Virus record (IMG/VR): IMGVR_UViG_3300049491_000354
Span: 1-23,353 of that record
Source: a virus
DNA length: 23,353 nt
Reading direction: 5' to 3' (one strand)
Shown here: in pieces, positions 1 to 5,314 of the stretch
How the letters are laid out: every line of letters begins with the position of its first letter
Numbering within the stretch: position 1 is the first letter of the stretch
Notes under the pieces: generated by a model
Database searches by the model: none
What the model saw: the letters and a program-made list of their open reading frames with translations, nothing else
What the model was told of the DNA's origin: nothing
Translations under genes and position numbers: made by a program

Positions 1-17
1 TCCATACAGTATCACTT

Positions 18-58
18 TTGTGCAGTGCAGCATAGACCGCGATTGTGCAGTGCAGCAT
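18..58. repeat. Direct repeat, two copies of TTGTGCAGTGCAGCAT
   Basis: Two exact 16-base copies at 18-33 and 43-58 are spaced 25 bases start to start. Each copy contains GTGCAGTGCAG, itself a short internal repeat. They lie at the extreme left of the window, outside genes. Confidence 0.8.
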
Positions 59-230
59 GAACCATCGAGGCGCGTGCGCGCACATGCGCGTGGTAGATAA
101 CGCGCACGCGCGCTAAACGGCTCGCGCGACCGACGATGCGCGCGCCCGCGCACGATCACGCGCGAACCAATCCCGGCCCCGCTCGCGATGCGTGCGCGTA
201 TTGCAATTTTCGTGCCAACATTCGTATCTA

Positions 231-442
231 CTTACATCTTGCTTACAAAACTGTCATATTCGGTGCACCAAAACGGTGCAGATCGCACCAAAATGGGGCT
301 AGTCCGGACTAGGCGTGGTTGCTGGGCCGCCGTGGTAGTGAACACTCACATCGCCGATAGCCCGCATCGTTATGTGCTCGCTTTTGGTGCACGATAATGG
401 AGACAAAATGGAGGTTTGGCACGCTTACATCGCGCTTACAAA
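231..442. repeat. Dispersed 19-base repeat CTTACATCnnGCTTACAAA
   Basis: Copies at 231-249 and 424-442 differ only at the two central bases (TT versus GC). Each contains two CTTACA half-units. The pair flanks the GCACCAAAA repeats and the 299-312 palindrome, so the segment resembles a protein-binding region (origin iterons or operators). Confidence 0.6.
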
Positions 443-603
443 TGCTAAAACTCGTTTGAAATCAACGACTTGCGATCTTGTCACTGTCAACATGGCGCGA
501 CTTGGCACGCCGTTCGCAACGTCCGGTTTGCCGGCGGCGTTTCGTCGCTCGGTTCCGACGGGTGCCTCCTGTCGGCTCTCACATGGCAACCGGAGTTTAC
601 ACC

Positions 604-789
604 ATGCGTATTCATGTGCAATCGAATACGGCACGGGCAGACTACCTGCACCAATGGTACAAGGGCGCGTATCGGACCGAAAGGTCAGAGGCTCGCACCT
701 TGAATCGAGAGGAGCTGATTGCGTTTGCTGCGCAACGGAACCTCGCGGTTGCAGAGTCAGTCTCAACGCGCCGCTCGAAGTGGTACTAG
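604..789 (+). CDS. Small hypothetical protein, 61 aa
   Basis: First plausible gene on the left. The chosen ATG has GGAG about 11 bases upstream; longer in-frame starts near 478 lack a clear SD and run into the preceding low-information region. The product is basic and polar (many Arg, no membrane segment) with the stretch HQWYKGAYRTERSEAR. I recognise no family. It is followed directly by a hairpin-rich gap that starts at its stop codon. Confidence is moderate because only the SD and the gene-like position support it. Confidence 0.5.
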   Translation: MRIHVQSNTARADYLHQWYKGAYRTERSEARTLNREELIAFAAQRNLAVAESVSTRRSKWY

Positions 790-930
790 TCTAGCCTAGC
801 AATAGGCGGATAGTCCTCTAGTCCGGGCACACTCTGCGGAGTGTGTCCTAACTAGGTGACTCTAATGAGAGCCTAGCCTCGCCCGTTTATTCGGGACAGG
901 ATAAGAACGTCAGCTAACTTGCTGGAGAGT
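790..930 (+). ncRNA. Hairpin-rich intergenic RNA 1
   Basis: Four stem-loops follow one another: GCCTA-GCAA-TAGGC (794-807); a perfect 10-bp stem (one G-U) GGGCACACTC/GAGTGTGTCC with loop TGCG (825-848); CTAGG...CCTAG (852-876) enclosing CTC-TAAT-GAG; and CCCG/CGGG (882-895) with outer CCT/AGG pairing. There is no poly-T tract, so this is not an ordinary terminator. It sits just upstream of the SD of the gene at 937 and may be a processing or regulatory leader. Confidence 0.5.
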
Positions 931-936
931 AGCATC

Positions 937-1335
937 ATGGCTAAACTCTACAGGAAGAAGCGCGTCACTACCGGATACAGTAACCGGCTTGAAGGTTGCG
1001 AACAGTGGTTCAGCAACTATGAAGTCGGACACATTCTGTATCAGGCGAGACTCGCCCTTCCCGCAGACGCGCCGCTACATATGCAGCAGGGCTACGCTAA
1101 GGCTGCTAAAGAGCAGGACGAAGTGTGGGTTACAGACTTCCGTCGCCTGTATAGGCTCGGGAGAGTGGAACCTTTGCCGCAGTACGCATACATGGTGCGC
1201 GGTATCACTCCGTTTATCTTTGCAGGTAAAGCGGAAGTCTCGCGCAAGGTAGGGCAGAGGCAGAGATTGCCGCACGTGCAGAGATTGCACGCGGCTGAGG
1301 TACGCAAACGATTAGTGAAGGCTAGCTTCGGCTAG
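937..1335 (+). CDS. Hypothetical protein, 132 aa
   Basis: The start is the ATG at 937, with GGAG at 923-926; an in-frame ATG at 919 would put the SD inside the gene. The product begins MAKLYRKKR, is basic at both ends and has no membrane segment. The central part (EQWFSNYEVGHILYQARL) is mixed alpha-helical in appearance. I recognise no family. The stop codon (1333-1335) lies inside a perfect hairpin, GGCTAGC-TTCG-GCTAGCC (1320-1337), which may protect the mRNA 3' end or act in RNA processing. Confidence 0.7.
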   Translation: MAKLYRKKRVTTGYSNRLEGCEQWFSNYEVGHILYQARLALPADAPLHMQQGYAKAAKEQDEVWVTDFRRLYRLGRVEPLPQYAYMVRGITPFIFAGKAEVSRKVGQRQRLPHVQRLHAAEVRKRLVKASFG

Positions 1336-1530
1336 CCCTTACTACACATACAAGGGCAGTGCAGACTGCCCATACTAGAGGTTCGCCCGAGCATCCTCGC
1401 GATGTATAGGGGAACTACGCCTAGGTCAGCTTCGGCTGACCGTCGCTCGGCAAGAGCCGAGCTAAGCACCTAGTGTGGGTAGTCTGGACTAGCCTTTGCT
1501 AGTTCACACACGCAATCCCGCGTGTGTAAG
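1318..1530 (+). ncRNA. Multi-hairpin intergenic RNA 2
   Basis: Five perfect stem-loops lie in about 210 bases: GGCTAGC-TTCG-GCTAGCC (1320-1337), GGGCAGT-GCAG-ACTGCCC (1354-1371), GGTCAGC-TTCG-GCTGACC (1424-1441), GCTCGGC-AAGA-GCCGAGC (1445-1462) and ACACACGC/GCGTGTGT (about 1505-1527). CTAGGT (1421-1426) can also pair with ACCTAG (1468-1473) to enclose the third and fourth hairpins. Two loops are UUCG, the stable RNA tetraloop. A near-palindrome TAGTCTGGACTA lies at 1480-1491. No poly-T follows. The final hairpin abuts the SD of the gene at 1543. Confidence 0.6.
1480..1491. promoter_or_regulatory. Palindromic repeat, variant copy (TAGTCTGGACTA)
   Basis: This copy has one base changed from the perfect 12-base palindrome TAGTCCGGACTA found six times elsewhere in the left arm. 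It lies 51 bases upstream of the start at 1543. The role is unknown; candidates are a dimeric repressor/activator site or an RNA dimerisation or processing site. Confidence 0.55.
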
Positions 1531-1542
1531 GAGAGTGGTATC

Positions 1543-1746
1543 ATGGCCCAAGTAAAAGTGTTGGGCCGCAATGTCGCTGTCAAAGTAGAGGGTAACAAGA
1601 TCCTCGTCGAGATGGACCTGAGTGCGAAGGGAGAAGTCTCTGCCTCGGGCAAATCGACGGTGATTGCGTCCTCGAAGGGCAATCAGACCATTGCGGTGGT
1701 TGATGGGAAGGTATTCAAACTCGGCGTCAACCTCTTCGCTCAGTAA
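1543..1746 (+). CDS. Small hypothetical beta-rich protein, 67 aa
   Basis: ATG at 1543 has AAGGAG at 1528-1533, a good SD at about 9 bases. The product alternates hydrophobic and charged residues (KVLGRNVAVKVEGNKILVEM; then SASGKSTVIASSKGNQTIAV), typical of a small beta-sheet protein, with no membrane segment or cysteine. I recognise no family. The strong SD directly after an 8-bp hairpin suggests efficient and possibly structure-modulated translation. Confidence 0.75.
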   Translation: MAQVKVLGRNVAVKVEGNKILVEMDLSAKGEVSASGKSTVIASSKGNQTIAVVDGKVFKLGVNLFAQ

Positions 1747-1754
1747 CACCGAGC

Positions 1755-2036
1755 ATGAAGAGAGGCGAAGGTTTGATCTTCGAAGATGGCATGAGTAACA
1801 GACTGGTAGCGGTGTGGTATGACCCAACTACCAGGTTGTTTCTCAAGCAAGGGCTGAGAGTAGGCAAGGACTGCCCTCTCTCGCCTGAACTGCGCAGGAT
1901 CTACGTCAAGGAAGGGAAGGTAGCCTGTATCAAGGCGATCCGTATGATTACGGGTTGTGGACTCTGGGATGCATACGATATGGTCAGGAGTGCAGAACTT
2001 GGCACGAAAGAAAGGGAAGAACCGCAAGCACACTGA
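1755..2036 (+). CDS. Ribosomal L7/L12 C-terminal-domain-like protein, 93 aa
   Basis: Residues 55-80 read KVACIKAIRMITGCGLWDAY followed by DMVRSA. This closely follows the bL12 C-terminal-domain core [26 protein letters not shown] as I recall it from Escherichia coli: the K-V-A-x-I-K-A, R, T-G-x-G-L, A, D and V-x-S-A positions are shared. In bL12 this domain recruits translation GTPases to the ribosome. The N-terminal half (residues 1-50) is unrelated to the bL12 dimerisation domain, so this is not a normal stalk protein. The SD before 1755 is weak; an in-frame ATG at 1791 is the alternative start. Viral proteins with bL12-type domains are known, so a role in tuning host translation is a reasonable inference. 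Confidence 0.65.
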   Translation: MKRGEGLIFEDGMSNRLVAVWYDPTTRLFLKQGLRVGKDCPLSPELRRIYVKEGKVACIKAIRMITGCGLWDAYDMVRSAELGTKEREEPQAH

Positions 2037-2157
2037 TGCTGCGTCTGCCCCTATCACCACGCATGTGCGTAGCAGTGGTAGAGTAACCATAGGGGATGCG
2101 TTCCCTTGGTTGGAGGCACTGAGCAGCAGGGCAGGAGTGAAGCCAGTAAGAGGGTAG
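1999..2157 (+). CDS. Possible small basic protein, 52 aa (TTG start)
   Basis: An open frame overlaps the 3' end of the L12-like gene. TTG at 1999 has AGGAG at 1986-1990, eight bases upstream, giving a product starting (M)ARKKGKNRKHTDAASAP with a strongly basic N-terminus. It fills a gap that would otherwise be empty before the gene at 2185. No family is recognised. The non-ATG start and the overlap make it uncertain. Confidence 0.4.
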   Translation: MARKKGKNRKHTDAASAPITTHVRSSGRVTIGDAFPWLEALSSRAGVKPVRG

Positions 2158-2184
2158 TTATACCCGACACACGAGGTTGAGTCA

Positions 2185-2406
2185 ATGGACAGAGCGAAGC
2201 TCGGTCGCAGACTCGCCTATCTGGTACACACGAAACATCTCAGCATCATAGGGCTAGAGTTGATGGCTGATGCCTTCACTCAGTTCGAACTGCAAGAGAT
2301 GGGCAGACACATTCAGTATGCACGTGAGGTACTGGAGCAGGCAGAGAAGGCGAGGCAGGTACGACGGAACCTGTGGAAGTTCACAGGAGAGGGAGATACA
2401 CCGTGA
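2185..2406 (+). CDS. Small helical hypothetical protein, 73 aa
   Basis: ATG at 2185 is preceded by a GAGG SD. The product is charged and predicted helical (LEQAEKARQVRRNLWKF near the C-terminus), with no membrane segment. I recognise no family. Its stop overlaps the GTG start of the next gene (GTGA at 2403-2406), indicating translational coupling. Confidence 0.65.
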   Translation: MDRAKLGRRLAYLVHTKHLSIIGLELMADAFTQFELQEMGRHIQYAREVLEQAEKARQVRRNLWKFTGEGDTP

Positions 2407-2519
2407 AAGAGAGACACTGGATGTTCCTGATAATTGTACTGGCGGTGGCAACAGTACATTATCTCAGCAATTACTACCACCCCACACCCAACCCACCTGA
2501 GGAGGTGAAGGTAGAGTGA
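2403..2519 (+). CDS. Small one-pass membrane protein, 38 aa
   Basis: The GTG start overlaps the previous stop (GTGA). The product, read (M)KERHWMFLIIVLAVATVHYL then a short polar tail, has a charged N-terminus, one clear transmembrane segment (about residues 6-20) and a Pro-rich, acidic tail. It is one of at least nine tiny membrane proteins in the window. Function is unknown; phage microproteins of this type often act on the host membrane, but nothing specific can be read here. Confidence 0.6.
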   Translation: MKERHWMFLIIVLAVATVHYLSNYYHPTPNPPEEVKVE

Positions 2520-2524
2520 GTCAA

Positions 2525-2625
2525 TGACGGGCAGAGGGGGCGAGTGTCCCTGATACAGCACACTGACGCGGTGTAACTATCACCGCTTGTCACTGGCTGT
2601 GCATACACACCCTCTCTGCCCGTCA
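2525..2625 (+). ncRNA. Long stem-loop RNA 3
   Basis: TGACGGGCAGAG (2525-2536) pairs perfectly with CTCTGCCCGTCA (2614-2625). Inside, GCGGTG (2568-2573) pairs with CACCGC (2581-2586) around a 7-base loop, and flanking TGAC/GTCA and CAGC/GCTG can extend that arm. The result is a rod of about 100 nt with internal loops. Only TTTTG follows the 3' arm, so it may or may not terminate transcription. Confidence 0.6.
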
Positions 2626-2630
2626 CCTTT

Positions 2631-2791
2631 TGTATATACGCCAGTCATAAGCACACACTGGGGCACCCAAGTGGTTAAACTATATAAGGTGTGGCTGATA
2701 GGGCAGTGACTGGTAGGCTGAGTCTAATCGGAGGGCGCGCTTCACTGCCCGCTCGACACTCTGACTCATGCTTATGGCTGGCGTATGTACA
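2631..2791 (+). ncRNA. Long stem-loop RNA 4, abutting a Shine-Dalgarno site
   Basis: Positions 2631-2653 (TGTATATACGCCAGTCATAA plus GCA) pair with 2769-2791 over 23 positions; the two departures from Watson-Crick pairing are both G-U, which favours an RNA role over a DNA palindrome. A further stem GGGCAGTGA (2701-2709)/TCACTGCCC (2742-2750) lies inside. The outer stem ends exactly where the AGGAGG SD of the 33-aa gene at 2804 begins (2791-2796). It may be a structured leader that controls that gene, or a free small RNA. Confidence 0.6.
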
Positions 2792-2803
2792 GGAGGTATG
2801 TGT

Positions 2804-2905
2804 ATGTGTGTTGAGCCGTATGGTTTCGGGTTAGCTATGTGTTTCTTCGCAGGTTTCGGGTTCAGTGTACTGGTAAGGTACGCGATAGAAAGATTCATAA
2901 ACTAG
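2804..2905 (+). CDS. Small membrane protein, 33 aa
   Basis: ATG at 2804 has a perfect AGGAGG (2791-2796) seven bases upstream. The product, MCVEPYGFGLAMCFFAGFGF then SVLVRYAIERFIN, is one glycine/phenylalanine-rich transmembrane helix with a basic C-terminal end. Function is unknown. The strong SD immediately after the long stem-loop at 2631-2791 argues that this very short ORF is translated. Confidence 0.6.
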   Translation: MCVEPYGFGLAMCFFAGFGFSVLVRYAIERFIN

Positions 2906-2919
2906 GCGGCGCGACCACC

Positions 2920-2931
2920 TAGTCCGGACTA
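2920..2931. promoter_or_regulatory. Palindromic repeat TAGTCCGGACTA
   Basis: Perfect 12-base palindrome in the gap before the gene at 3023. A second perfect copy lies 63 bases downstream (2983-2994). Between them is the hairpin GTCAGTG/CACTGAC (7 bp, 8-base loop). The paired arrangement would suit cooperative binding of a dimeric regulator. Confidence 0.65.
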
Positions 2932-2982
2932 TTCGCTAGTTGGTAACGGCGTAGTCAGTGTACCTATGCACTGACGTGTGAG

Positions 2983-2994
2983 TAGTCCGGACTA
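2983..2994. promoter_or_regulatory. Palindromic repeat TAGTCCGGACTA
   Basis: Perfect copy 28 bases before the GTG start at 3023 and 16 bases before its AGGAGG SD. A short hairpin CTGG-TTGTA-CCAG follows. Its closeness to a start codon would allow control of transcription or of translation. Confidence 0.65.
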
Positions 2995-3022
2995 GCTGGT
3001 TGTACCAGATAGGAGGTAACAT

Positions 3023-3253
3023 GTGAGTCTCAGATCACAGGAGAGGGGATGGGCTGGCCTTTACTATCACTGCACAGGATGCGGGGTAAGGGTTAAGTCT
3101 GTCAACTTGTCCGGTGTGTGTCAACACTGCGTAGGTGAGTATGAATTGCAACAGTTTCAGCGGGGTAGGATTGACCACCCACCTAAGCAGCCCCCAACTA
3201 CGGTTGATCCGTCCATCAGTGATGATGGCCCCGCTTTTTCTAAGGAGGAATGA
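3023..3253 (+). CDS. Small zinc-ribbon-like protein, 76 aa
   Basis: GTG start at 3023 with AGGAGG at 3011-3016; the overlapping ATG at 3021 would stop at once. The sequence YYHCTGCGVRVK and GVCQHC give two CxxC pairs about 18 residues apart, the pattern of a small zinc ribbon, followed by a Pro-rich, acidic tail. No specific family is recognised. The stop overlaps the next start. A nucleic-acid or protein-binding role is an inference from the Cys pattern only. Confidence 0.6.
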   Translation: MSLRSQERGWAGLYYHCTGCGVRVKSVNLSGVCQHCVGEYELQQFQRGRIDHPPKQPPTTVDPSISDDGPAFSKEE

Positions 3254-3462
3254 TGGGTCCAGTTGATGTGATCCTCTTGGTCCTCGTCATGTCCGTCCCG
3301 TTGGAGGATGGCAAGACAGGAGTTGATATCGTACAACAACACAAGGTGTACGACAGCATGGATAGCTGCATCAGTGATGGCAAGGCAGCACAAGCAGACA
3401 GTACCCTCGTCAAAGGATACTTCTGCTTGCATGATGTCATTGCAGAGGGACAGCCCACATGA
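3250..3462 (+). CDS. Small protein with hydrophobic N-terminus, 70 aa
   Basis: Two adjacent ATGs (3250, 3253) follow TAAGGAGGA, overlapping the previous stop. The N-terminus MMGPVDVILLVLVMSVPLED is hydrophobic for about 12 residues and may be a short signal or anchor, though it lacks the basic start typical of signal peptides. The rest is soluble with two Cys. No family is recognised. Confidence 0.6.
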   Translation: MMGPVDVILLVLVMSVPLEDGKTGVDIVQQHKVYDSMDSCISDGKAAQADSTLVKGYFCLHDVIAEGQPT

Positions 3463-4076
3463 GCTACGATATCAACAAGGTGACGTGGCGTGAGACGGCA
3501 ACGACTGCCGTCGTGGTTGGTCGCAAGCAAGGACAAGTTAAGTCAGAGATGTTCTGGCATGCACGTCGGTGTGTGTCAGAGCAGAAGGGTGACTTGGTTG
3601 CTGCATGTAAGCAGTTCCTTGCTCGATGTGCAGAGGAGGAGATGTGGATGAAGTCTCCCGCTGCTGGTCAGATGCAGGTGACAGAGTTGCCTGAGATCTG
3701 GCAGCAAGGCAAGTCCGATTGCAAGCGGGCAATGGAGAAGGGGTTGGATCTCCGCACCTTCAAGAGCTATCACGAGATGCGTGATGCCAAGAAGAAAGCG
3801 ACCCAATCCGCCGGCAAGGTTCAACGGGCAGAGCGACCAGCCCATGAACCGAAGGCTGAGACGACGGTCGAGCAGGCACTGAAGGAAGGTACTGTGGTAG
3901 ATGCCAAGTCCAACCAACTGTGCCCGCCTGATCTGCTTCCGTTGGTGGTATTGCTTGCTCCACTACCGGAACTGGCACGCAAGCGAGCAATCACCCGCCT
4001 CATGCAGGTTGCGAACAGTCTGATGACTGACCATCGCAAGAACATGGAGCGCAGCAACAGGAGCCAGCAAGCGTGA
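3459..4076 (+). CDS. Hypothetical charged protein, 205 aa
   Basis: ATG at 3459 overlaps the previous stop (ATGA). The product is rich in Lys, Glu and Ala, mostly helical in appearance, with four Cys in the first half (ARRCVSEQKG; AACKQFLARC; SDCKRAM) and a hydrophobic patch LCPPDLLPLVVLLAPLPELA near residues 152-171, followed by a basic C-terminus. I recognise no family. It heads a coupled run with the gene at 4073. Confidence 0.65.
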   Translation: MSYDINKVTWRETATTAVVVGRKQGQVKSEMFWHARRCVSEQKGDLVAACKQFLARCAEEEMWMKSPAAGQMQVTELPEIWQQGKSDCKRAMEKGLDLRTFKSYHEMRDAKKKATQSAGKVQRAERPAHEPKAETTVEQALKEGTVVDAKSNQLCPPDLLPLVVLLAPLPELARKRAITRLMQVANSLMTDHRKNMERSNRSQQA

Positions 4077-4429
4077 GCAGAAGCGGAGCGCGAGCAGGGT
4101 ATGCAATGGACAAAGATCTCGACAAGATCTTGGCCGACGTGAAGTCGGTATCGAATCAGCCTGAGGTTAAGGCTGAACTGTTCATCTGGGTTAGTCACCA
4201 GATGAAACAGCTAGGCAAGGCGCTGAAGGTAGCGCGTGCCAAGCTGGCCCGTGTCAGTGCACAGGTTATCATCAGCTCGGGGAACAAGGCACTGGCTATC
4301 CATCGTGACAACCACGAGCGGTACGTCACGAAGATCGAGAGTTACATCGAGAAACTGGAGAAGATTCATGGCGCTGTCAAGCCAAAGTCTCAGCCGGTGG
4401 TACCGACTCAACAGGTTCAAGTGGAGTAG
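4073..4429 (+). CDS. Hypothetical coiled-coil-like protein, 118 aa
   Basis: A GTG start at 4073 overlaps the previous stop (GTGA), favouring coupled translation; ATG at 4106 is an alternative. The product is strongly helical and charged (VKAELFIWVSHQMKQLGKAL; KIESYIEKLEKIHG) with a Pro/Gln-rich C-terminus. It may form a coiled coil. No family is recognised. The next gene begins inside its 3' end. Confidence 0.6.
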   Translation: MSRSGARAGYAMDKDLDKILADVKSVSNQPEVKAELFIWVSHQMKQLGKALKVARAKLARVSAQVIISSGNKALAIHRDNHERYVTKIESYIEKLEKIHGAVKPKSQPVVPTQQVQVE

Positions 4430-4589
4430 CACCAACCCGGTGTTCAGTTGGCTGGGCTCTGTCCTGTCACTGACACTGTCGCTGGTCATCGCTCTCGTGT
4501 TCCTGATGTCAGTGCCTGCGTTGATGGGTGGCACCATCTTCGGGCTTCACTTGCCCGTGCCGTCGGTCCTCATGACCGTCTGCTCGTAA
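4368..4589 (+). CDS. Small two-segment membrane protein, 73 aa
   Basis: ATG at 4368 has GGAG seven bases upstream (4357-4360) and overlaps the previous gene by 62 bases in another frame. After a polar N-terminus (ALSSQSLSRWYRLNRFKW) comes a long hydrophobic region, VFSWLGSVLSLTLSLVIALV followed by FLMSVPALMGGTIFGLHLPV, enough for two membrane passes. Holin-like topology is possible, but the recognisable lysis cassette is elsewhere, so no function is assigned. Confidence 0.6.
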   Translation: MALSSQSLSRWYRLNRFKWSSTNPVFSWLGSVLSLTLSLVIALVFLMSVPALMGGTIFGLHLPVPSVLMTVCS

Positions 4590-4603
4590 GAAGGGGGTAC
4601 AAC

Positions 4604-4852
4604 ATGGAAGGGCTCAAGCATTTCCTGTGGTACGCATTCACATCACTGGCCAAGATGGTGGCAACCATTGCCATCGTGTTGCTGGTCTACCTTGTGGTAC
4701 TACTGTACCTCGGGCGGCTGGCCACGGACCTGACTGGCCTACAACAGGAGCTGAATCGTGGCGAGACGGAAACGTCGGAACCCCGTGATTCAAATGCCGA
4801 AGGCAGAGGTGGCCCGAAAGGATACATCGAATGCTCCGGCACCTACTGCTGA
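4604..4852 (+). CDS. Membrane protein with polar tail, 82 aa
   Basis: ATG at 4604 has AAGGGGG upstream. A transmembrane segment (SLAKMVATIAIVLLVYLVVL, about residues 14-33, continuing LYLG) is followed by a polar, acidic tail with GETETSEPRDSN and a C-terminal CSGTYC. The last 95 bases overlap the next gene in another frame. Function is unknown; an inner-membrane anchor with an acidic tail is all the sequence shows. Confidence 0.6.
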   Translation: MEGLKHFLWYAFTSLAKMVATIAIVLLVYLVVLLYLGRLATDLTGLQQELNRGETETSEPRDSNAEGRGGPKGYIECSGTYC

Positions 4853-4997
4853 ACTGGTAACGGAACGCCGGGAACACGTGGACCACTATGAACCACGTGA
4901 CCAGGTGATTCTGTACAGTCTGGCTGCGATCATCATCACCGTGACCGTTGCGGTTGGTGCGATCAAGCTCGGGCTGATACCGGGTATCACGCCGTAG
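4758..4997 (+). CDS. Membrane protein with basic N-terminus, 79 aa (overlapping gene)
   Basis: GTG at 4758 has AGGAG at 4745-4749, eight bases upstream, inside the 3' part of the previous gene. The product starts (M)ARRKRRNPVIQMPKAEVARK and ends with one transmembrane segment, VILYSLAAIIITVTVAVGAI. Its basic N-terminus contrasts with the acidic tail of its overlapping neighbour, so the two could associate. The overlapping layout recalls nested phage membrane gene pairs such as spanins, but no lipobox is visible. Confidence 0.6.
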   Translation: MARRKRRNPVIQMPKAEVARKDTSNAPAPTAELVTERREHVDHYEPRDQVILYSLAAIIITVTVAVGAIKLGLIPGITP

Positions 4998-5036
4998 GGT
5001 AGTGCACACTAGGCTAGCCAGCAGTATCGGTTAGCC

Positions 5037-5048
5037 TAGTCTGGACTA
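5037..5048. promoter_or_regulatory. Palindromic repeat, variant copy (TAGTCTGGACTA)
   Basis: One-base variant of the left-arm palindrome, 17 bases before the ATG at 5066. The following CCTTGTG is shared with the perfect copy at 5303-5314, so these two sites agree over about 19 bases at all but one position. Confidence 0.6.
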
Positions 5049-5065
5049 CCTTGTGGAGGTGGCAG

Positions 5066-5305
5066 ATGAAGCCGAGTGTGTACATAGAACTCTGGCGATT
5101 CACTAGCACGGCACGTGGTCAGACGTACCTGTTAGGATACGTTGGAGACAGACACCCTGTAGTGGGTAAGCGTAACGGTTGGATCATATCAAGTGAAGTG
5201 ATCCATGCTGACTTCGATACCCTCTCAGTTGAGACACACAACACGGTGTACTACCTCAGTGAACCAGGGTGGTGCGGACTGGAGCCCTACATCGAGGGCC
5301 ACTAG
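5066..5305 (+). CDS. Small hypothetical protein, 79 aa
   Basis: ATG at 5066 has GGAGG (5055-5059) six bases upstream. The product begins MKPSVYIELWRFTSTARGQT, alternates aromatic and beta-branched residues and looks like a small beta protein; there is no membrane segment. No family is recognised. Its stop codon TAG (5303-5305) forms the first three bases of a perfect TAGTCCGGACTA palindrome, and a variant palindrome lies just before its start, so the gene is framed by two copies. Confidence 0.65.
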   Translation: MKPSVYIELWRFTSTARGQTYLLGYVGDRHPVVGKRNGWIISSEVIHADFDTLSVETHNTVYYLSEPGWCGLEPYIEGH

Positions 5306-5314
5306 TCCGGACTA
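5303..5314. promoter_or_regulatory. Palindromic repeat TAGTCCGGACTA
   Basis: Perfect copy that includes the stop codon of the gene ending at 5305. It is followed by CCTTGTG, as after the copy at 5037. A 7-bp hairpin GGTCGGA-TCAT-TCCGACC lies about 18 bases downstream. Confidence 0.65.

Larger units (their letters stand above)
1..603. other. Gene-free left end with repeats and a GC-rich alternating tract
   Basis: I see no convincing gene here; the ORFs that can be drawn are overlapping frames without family signal. A 16-base direct repeat TTGTGCAGTGCAGCAT occurs at 18-33 and 43-58. Positions about 66-165 are extremely rich in alternating GCGC/CGCG. GCACCAAAA occurs directly at 265-273 and 285-293 and inverted at 382-390. 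CTTACATCnnGCTTACAAA occurs at 231-249 and 424-442. A perfect 14-base palindrome CTAGTCCGGACTAG lies at 299-312. The region could be a genome end, an origin or a promoter/operator cluster; the sequence alone does not decide. Confidence 0.5.

Noticed and set aside
188-794. Several overlapping open frames on both strands in the left end
   Set aside because: They overlap each other in different frames, mostly lack Shine-Dalgarno sites and have compositions that reflect the GC-rich repeats. Only the frame from 604 has a usable SD and position.
1377-1400. GGTTCGCCC as a further tRNA T-arm
   Set aside because: The loop lacks the C that must close it and the flanks do not pair.
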